DNA from: Limnohabitans sp.
GTDB taxonomy: Bacteria > Pseudomonadota > Gammaproteobacteria > Burkholderiales > Burkholderiaceae_C
Assembly (NCBI GenBank): GCA_030729445.1
Contig: JANQXJ010000090.1
Location: forward strand, 1 to 5,858
DNA: 5,858 nt
Direction: 5' to 3'
The position numbers and the translations under genes are program-made. Below the pieces are notes generated by a model. It ran no database searches, was not told where the DNA came from, and saw only the letters and a list, made by a program, of their open reading frames with translations. Shown here one piece after another: positions 1 through 5,858 of this stretch. The first letter of the stretch is position 1, and each line of letters begins with the position of its first letter.

Positions 1-1
1 G

Positions 2-541
2 CCAAAGGCACAGGCCTTGCTGCATGCCCTGCGCAGCGGCCAGAGCTGGCACGAAGCCTTTGAGGCCCAGGCGTTGGCCTTGCACACCGAGCCCCTGCTG
101 CCTTGGTGCCGCTGGATCACACCGCGCCAAGCTTCGGTGACCAACAAGCGTTTTGACACCCGTTTTTTTGTGACCCAAGTTCCCGACGACCAATTGGCCG
201 AGCACGACAACTTTGAGGCCACCGAAGCGCTGTGGATCCGGCCGCGCGAGGCACTGCTGCGCTACTGGGACCGCGAGATCGAGTTGGCGCCGCCCCAGAT
301 CATGAGTTTGGTGCACCTGAGCCGTCACCCGAACGCCCAAAGCGTGCTGACCGAGGCACAAAACCGCCGCCCCCCGGTGATCGAGCCCGAACCTTTTGAC
401 CAAGACGGCATCCGCACCATCTGTTACCCGGGTGATCCGCGACACTCGGTCCGTCAAGCTGCCTTTCCCGGCCCCAGCCGTTTGATGTTCAAAAACAAAC
501 GTTTTGAACCTGAGGCGGGCCTGGTCGCGTTGCTTGACTAG
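2..541 (+). CDS. Nudix hydrolase, NUDT19-like (3' part, start outside window)
   Basis: The frame is open from the left edge and stops at TAG 539-541, giving about 179 visible codons. A TTG at 17 could be read as a start, but the frame continues upstream of it and the visible protein lacks the family's N-terminal half, so I treat the gene as truncated by the window. The segment PWCRWITP, followed about ten residues later by KRFDTRFFV, is typical of NUDT19-type Nudix hydrolases. So is the C-terminal CYPGDPRHS stretch, followed by a hydrophobic F-K-N-K-R-F ending. Members hydrolyse nucleoside-diphosphate-linked compounds, including acyl-CoA-type substrates in some eukaryotic members; the substrate here cannot be told. 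The catalytic Nudix box (G-x5-E-x7-R-E-x2-E-E-x-G) is not in the visible part and should lie just upstream, so activity cannot be judged. The HPt gene follows on the same strand after 63 bp. Family assignment is fairly secure; the precise function is not. Confidence 0.7.
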   Translation, partial: PKAQALLHALRSGQSWHEAFEAQALALHTEPLLPWCRWITPRQASVTNKRFDTRFFVTQVPDDQLAEHDNFEATEALWIRPREALLRYWDREIELAPPQIMSLVHLSRHPNAQSVLTEAQNRRPPVIEPEPFDQDGIRTICYPGDPRHSVRQAAFPGPSRLMFKNKRFEPEAGLVALLD

Positions 542-568
542 AATACGCAATTAACACGTTTCATTTGC

Positions 569-595
569 TTACGTGATTTTTGTATTCACTTGTAA
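569..595. promoter_or_regulatory. Imperfect dyad upstream of the HPt gene, possible operator or promoter region
   Basis: TTACGTGA (569-576) is the inverse complement of TCAC-tt-GTAA (586-595), apart from a two-base insertion in the right arm; the spacer is nine bases. It lies in the AT-rich 63-bp gap between the Nudix stop and the HPt start. Weak -10-like hexamers (TATTCA at 583-588, TGTAAC at 591-596) overlap its right arm, but no convincing -35 sits at 16-18 bp from either. It could be an operator, a short RNA hairpin, or chance in AT-rich DNA. It has no T-run after it, so it does not look like a terminator for the Nudix gene. Confidence 0.25.
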
Positions 596-604
596 CCCCG
601 CCTC

Positions 605-970
605 ATGAGCCAAACACCTCAGCCGATCTATCTGTCCATCGAACGGGCCATGGAATTCATTGGTGATGCCAATGGCGTGTTGTCCCTGCTCAAAACGCTG
701 CAGCAAACCCTGAGCGACGACCTGCCAAGGCTACAGGAATTACTGGACAAAGGCGAGGTGTATGCCGCCAACCGCATCCTGCACCAGCTCAAGGGCTTCA
801 CGCCCGTGTTTTGTGTGGACAGTCTGGTCGAACTGGTGGTCCAAGTCGAAGGCATGAGCAAACACGCTGAGGCCATCGAGTTGCGCACCGCCTACGCACA
901 GCTGTCCCCGCAACTGGAAGCCTTGCGACTGGAAGTGGTCGATCACCTGAGCCGCCACAGCGCAGCCTGA
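605..970 (+). CDS. Stand-alone HPt (histidine phosphotransfer) domain protein
   Basis: This 121-residue protein has the length and helical character of a single four-helix-bundle HPt domain. The motif HQLKG at residues 60-64 matches the HPt active site H-x-L-K-G, which makes His60 the likely phospho-accepting residue. Amphipathic stretches around residues 10-35, 37-52, 53-68 and 72-115 could form the bundle. There is no signal peptide, membrane segment, kinase ATPase domain or receiver domain. Such proteins relay phosphate between a hybrid kinase and a response regulator, in the cytoplasm. No partner kinase or regulator is encoded within this window, so it is an orphan here and its pathway cannot be inferred. 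The start at 605 is the first ATG after the upstream stop but has no purine-rich Shine-Dalgarno in front (the bases just before it are pyrimidine-rich). An in-frame ATG at 650 is an alternative that would shorten the first helix. The gene ends 39 bp before the shared terminator hairpin. Confidence 0.75.
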   Translation: MSQTPQPIYLSIERAMEFIGDANGVLSLLKTLQQTLSDDLPRLQELLDKGEVYAANRILHQLKGFTPVFCVDSLVELVVQVEGMSKHAEAIELRTAYAQLSPQLEALRLEVVDHLSRHSAA

Positions 971-1009
971 CCCTCAGCGCTCATTTCCTCTCATTGGTCA
1001 GACTGTCCT

Positions 1010-1053
1010 GACACAAACAACAACGGGCCCCGAAGGGCCCGTTGTTTTGTGTC
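1010..1053. terminator. Bidirectional rho-independent terminator between convergent HPt and ettA genes
   Basis: ACAACGGGCCC (1020-1030) pairs perfectly with GGGCCCGTTGT (1035-1045) around a four-base loop. The stem is extended outward by GACACAAA (1010-1017) with TTTGTGTC (1046-1053) after a two-base bulge, giving 19 base pairs in all. Read on the minus strand the loop is UUCG closed by C-G, the exceptionally stable tetraloop, and the hairpin begins 11 bases past the ettA stop. T-rich sequence follows the core stem on both strands (GTTGTTTTGT on plus, GTTGTTGTTTGTG on minus). Neither is a pure T-run, but the convergent position makes a shared terminator the simplest reading. Confidence 0.85.
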
Positions 1054-1063
1054 AAGCAGCGGA

Positions 1064-2725
<1,662 letters not shown>

Positions 2726-2739
2726 GTGTAAACCTGAAT

Positions 2740-2815
2740 AAAAAAAGGCAGAAAACCATCACCCCAGGGGTGTCAGCTCTGCACCGCAGCCCTGCATCTG
2801 GGCGCCACTGCGGTG
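2740..2815 (-). terminator. Structured gap with two inverted repeats and a T-tract; possible exonuclease terminator or ettA leader
   Basis: CACCGCAG (2782-2789) and CTGCGGTG (2808-2815) form an 8-bp stem, with an inner CCC/GGG pairing (2790-2792 with 2800-2802) around a seven-base loop. Nearer ettA, CACCCC and GGGGTG (2760-2772) form a compact 13-base inverted repeat. On the minus strand this is followed by ATGGTTTT, and by seven Ts at 2740-2746. The Ts lie 13 bases past the second stem rather than directly after it, so this is not a textbook terminator. It could end the exonuclease transcript, or form part of the 5' leader of ettA. I see no convincing promoter for ettA in the 137-bp gap. Confidence 0.4.
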
Positions 2816-2862
2816 TATGCAACGGGGCATTATCCCAGCTTGCCGGGTTGATCAGCGAAAAA

Positions 2863-3972
2863 TCAGACCGAGCGCTCGCTCACCGGTCCCGAACGGCTGG
2901 AAAACTGCACCCGGCTGTCCATCGCTTCCAGGTGCACCCGGGCGCTGCGCTGGCCATAGACTTCTGCACGCAACCAGTCGCACTCCGCATCCAGCAAAGC
3001 GTCTGAGGCCAAGCTGCACCACCACACCCGGCCTTCGCCGTCCCAGCGGTAGCCCCGGGCTTTGAGTTTGTCTTTGGACTCGAACGGCGCCCCCGTGGCC
3101 CGCAGCTTGTAGCGGGTCTGGCCTGCCCCGGCCAACAAGCGGGACAGGCCAGTTTGGCCATCCGCCAAGGGCGAAGACAACACCTGCAGCAAGGCATGGC
3201 AATCCACCTGCGCCCGGTGCGCGTCGTAAAACCAGCCACGCTCAGAGGCCAAAAACTCCAGCTTGGCTGAGCCGCTGCCCTCTTTCTTCCAGTCGATGCC
3301 CTGAAAAGAGCAGCCCCAGGCTTTGCCCGCAAAAACCGGAAAACGCGCCTCCACAAAGGGCCTGTCAAACCCAGCGTTGTGGGCCACAACCAAATCGGCC
3401 GCTTGCACCAAGGCGTTCACGGCCGCGTCGTCGATGCGTTGGCCCTGCACCATGCTGTCGTCAATGCCGGTGATCTCGGTGATCTGGGGCGGAATCGGCC
3501 GGCCTGGGTCTTCGAACGATTCATAAACCGTGACAGGCCCCACAGGCAAGCCGGTCGCGCTGTCCACCAGCACCGACAGCATGGCCAGCTCAATGACTTT
3601 TTCGCTTTTGCTGTCCAGCCCGGTGGTTTCGGTGTCGAGCACAATGACACGCTGGGTGGCTTGCCCGTTCACAGGCCCATAGTCGGTGCGCGGCACCAAG
3701 CGCCGCAAAACACGAAAGTCCGGGTGCTGCGCCAAGGCCTGGGCCATGGCTTCGGGGTCACTGGCCTGCGCCACCAAGGGTGCATCTGCGGGAGCCACTG
3801 GTAGAGGCACGGCCTCAAGGTGCACGGTCTCAGGAGCCACCGCAACGACCTCGGCAGGCATCACCGCCTTGGCTGGAGGGCTGACAGACTTTGAGGCCTT
3901 GGCGGGCTGGGCCGGTTTATCGGCAGATTCGGCCTCAAAGCCGAAAAAACTCATCTGGTCAATTTTGTTCAT
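2863..3972 (-). CDS. DEDDh-family (DnaQ-like) 3'-5' exonuclease with tail and aromatic C-terminal module
   Basis: The 369-residue protein has a complete DEDDh exonuclease core at about residues 108-266. ExoI is DTETTGL (Asp113, Glu115), ExoII is HNAGFD (Asp203), and ExoIII-epsilon is H-R-A-x-x-D (His252, Asp257), so all five metal-binding or catalytic residues are present. It would cut single-stranded DNA (or RNA) from the 3' end using two metal ions. It is not the canonical replicative epsilon subunit: the core is preceded by about 75 Ala/Pro/Val-rich residues that look disordered. It is followed by a small module (about 286-337) with F-x2-K, K-x2-G-Y-R-W and a W-W pair, resembling the short DUF5710-type fold seen in DNA-processing proteins; that likeness is by eye. 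Residues 6-10 (QMSFF) resemble a beta-clamp-binding peptide. The chosen ATG at 3972 lacks a clear Shine-Dalgarno; Met7 is an alternative start that would remove Gln6. The likely role is repair or proofreading; the exact substrate is unknown. Confidence 0.88.
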   Translation of the reverse strand: MNKIDQMSFFGFEAESADKPAQPAKASKSVSPPAKAVMPAEVVAVAPETVHLEAVPLPVAPADAPLVAQASDPEAMAQALAQHPDFRVLRRLVPRTDYGPVNGQATQRVIVLDTETTGLDSKSEKVIELAMLSVLVDSATGLPVGPVTVYESFEDPGRPIPPQITEITGIDDSMVQGQRIDDAAVNALVQAADLVVAHNAGFDRPFVEARFPVFAGKAWGCSFQGIDWKKEGSGSAKLEFLASERGWFYDAHRAQVDCHALLQVLSSPLADGQTGLSRLLAGAGQTRYKLRATGAPFESKDKLKARGYRWDGEGRVWWCSLASDALLDAECDWLRAEVYGQRSARVHLEAMDSRVQFSSRSGPVSERSV

Positions 3973-3980
3973 AGGCCGAG

Positions 3981-3986
3981 ATTAAA
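3981..3986 (-). promoter_or_regulatory. Possible -10 element directly upstream of the exonuclease start
   Basis: On the minus strand TTTAAT matches five of six bases of the sigma-70 -10 consensus. It ends only eight bases before the ATG at 3972, so transcription from it would begin at or within a few bases of the start codon and give a leaderless or nearly leaderless message. That would fit the absence of a Shine-Dalgarno there. The -35 at 17 bp spacing (AGGTCA) is only a weak match, so this is tentative. Confidence 0.25.
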
Positions 3987-4024
3987 CCGCGTCTGAGAAA
4001 AGCTGACCTCTGAGTATGCGCCCA

Positions 4025-4037
4025 GCCTGTCACAGGC
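4025..4037. repeat. Perfect short inverted repeat in the divergent intergenic region
   Basis: GCCTGT and ACAGGC are perfect inverse complements around a single central C. The element lies between the exonuclease start and the 6S-like RNA, in the region that must hold promoters for both directions. It may be an operator for a dimeric regulator. It does not match a regulator site that I can name with confidence. Confidence 0.3.
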
Positions 4038-4092
4038 CATTCCGAAGCGCAAGAGCCCACTCCGGGCTTATTTAAGGGCTCCGAAGCACTTT

Positions 4093-4258
4093 GTGCGACA
4101 ATGCACCTCGCTGAGGCCTCCAGTTGCCCCAGCATCAGCACTTCTGCTGGGGCCTGACCCAGGCAACGCTCAAAACAAGCGCCTGCGGTTTCCATGCCCA
4201 CCTTAAGACTTGTCGACCCACACTGGTCACTGCCAACAGCAGTTGATTGAGTCGACAC
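4093..4258 (+). ncRNA. ssrS: Putative 6S RNA (ssrS-like); otherwise structured 5' leader of rhlE
   Basis: The 312-bp gap between the divergent genes folds by hand into one long interrupted rod with a large central bubble, the architecture of 6S RNA, which mimics an open promoter to bind sigma-70 RNA polymerase. Closing stem: 4093-4102 with 4246-4258 (10 bp, small bulges). Then GCTG/CAGC (4110-4113 with 4237-4240), GGC/GCC (4115-4117 with 4232-4234) and CCAGT/ACTGG (4120-4124 with 4222-4226). The bubble is 4125-4149 opposite 4200-4221. The terminal arm is GGGC/GCCC (4150-4153 with 4196-4199), ACC/GGT, CAGGC/GCCTG (4160-4164 with 4181-4185) and GCT/AGC, closing a CAAAACA loop. The 3' bubble strand has CATGCCC then CCTTAAGAC, recalling the CATGC...CCTTAAAAC block of E. 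coli 6S. The 5' bubble strand can instead form a 9-bp hairpin (4126-4134 with 4145-4153), like the refolding that follows pRNA synthesis. Exact ends are unknown and no strong promoter is visible (TATTTA at 4069-4074 is a weak -10 candidate). Confidence 0.55.
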
Positions 4259-4260
4259 CC

Positions 4261-4278
4261 AGCGCCGGACATGGCGCT
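4261..4278 (+). promoter_or_regulatory. Hairpin abutting the rhlE start codon
   Basis: AGCGCC (4261-4266) pairs with GGCGCT (4273-4278) around the loop GGACAT, ending six bases before the ATG at 4285. No T-run follows, so it is not an intrinsic terminator for the RNA upstream. No ordinary Shine-Dalgarno sits at the usual distance; the only purine-rich candidate, GGA at 4267-4269, is in the loop and would be brought closer to the start when the stem forms. The stem could tune ribosome access, for example with temperature or by helicase autoregulation, but that is inference. Confidence 0.4.
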
Positions 4279-4284
4279 CCGAAA

Positions 4285-5858
<1,574 letters not shown>

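Noticed and set aside
17..541. TTG at 17 as the true start of the Nudix gene
   Set aside because: The frame stays open to the left edge and the family needs an N-terminal half with the Nudix box, so the gene is taken as truncated by the window.
573..589. CRP/FNR-like site GTGA...TCAC before the HPt gene
   Set aside because: The half-sites are nine bases apart, whereas a CRP site needs six and an FNR site has a different core. Kept only as an unnamed dyad.
2863..2885. Palindrome CGAGCGCTCG (2869-2878) plus TTTTT at the exonuclease 3' end as a terminator
   Set aside because: The palindrome lies inside the coding sequence and would leave too small a loop or a stem of only four pairs. The T-run is seven bases away, so it is too weak to call.
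3959..4258. 99-codon minus-strand open frame across the divergent intergenic region
   Set aside because: It overlaps the exonuclease start and the structured RNA, has no recognisable family, and its composition does not look like the neighbouring coding sequence.

Overview
The window looks like chromosomal DNA of a betaproteobacterium, most likely Burkholderiales and probably Comamonadaceae. This is an inference from the high-GC coding style with strong G/C third positions and from the kinds of proteins seen (EttA, a RhlE-type helicase with a Gly/Arg-rich tail, a NUDT19-like Nudix protein). No rRNA or other marker gene is present to settle it. There is no sign of a mobile element, CRISPR array or tRNA; this reads as housekeeping genome rather than an island.

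Layout, left to right. (1) The 3' part of a Nudix hydrolase gene (+), cut by the left edge. (2) A small stand-alone histidine phosphotransfer (HPt) protein (+), after a 63-bp AT-rich gap holding an imperfect dyad. (3) A strong hairpin at 1010-1053 between convergent genes, probably a bidirectional terminator. (4) ettA (-), a ribosome-associated ABC-F ATPase. (5) A 137-bp gap with two inverted repeats and a T-tract. (6) A DEDDh (DnaQ-like) 3'-5' exonuclease (-) with a low-complexity N-terminal tail and a small aromatic C-terminal module. (7) A 312-bp divergent intergenic region. It contains a rod-like RNA fold with a large central bubble (4093-4258) that resembles 6S RNA, followed by a hairpin next to the next start codon. 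(8) A RhlE-type DEAD-box RNA helicase (+), complete through its helicase core and cut by the right edge inside its RG-rich tail.

How the genes relate: several act in RNA or translation control (EttA on the 70S ribosome, RhlE on RNA structure, the putative 6S RNA on RNA polymerase), but gene order does not make them one operon. The Nudix and HPt genes share a strand. ettA and the exonuclease share the other strand and could be co-transcribed, although the structured gap between them argues for separate control. The putative 6S gene and rhlE are collinear with no visible terminator between them, so read-through is plausible.

Most worth checking: the 6S-like RNA upstream of the helicase, and the putative beta-clamp-binding peptide at the extreme N terminus of the exonuclease. 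I saw no convincing previously undescribed multi-gene system.
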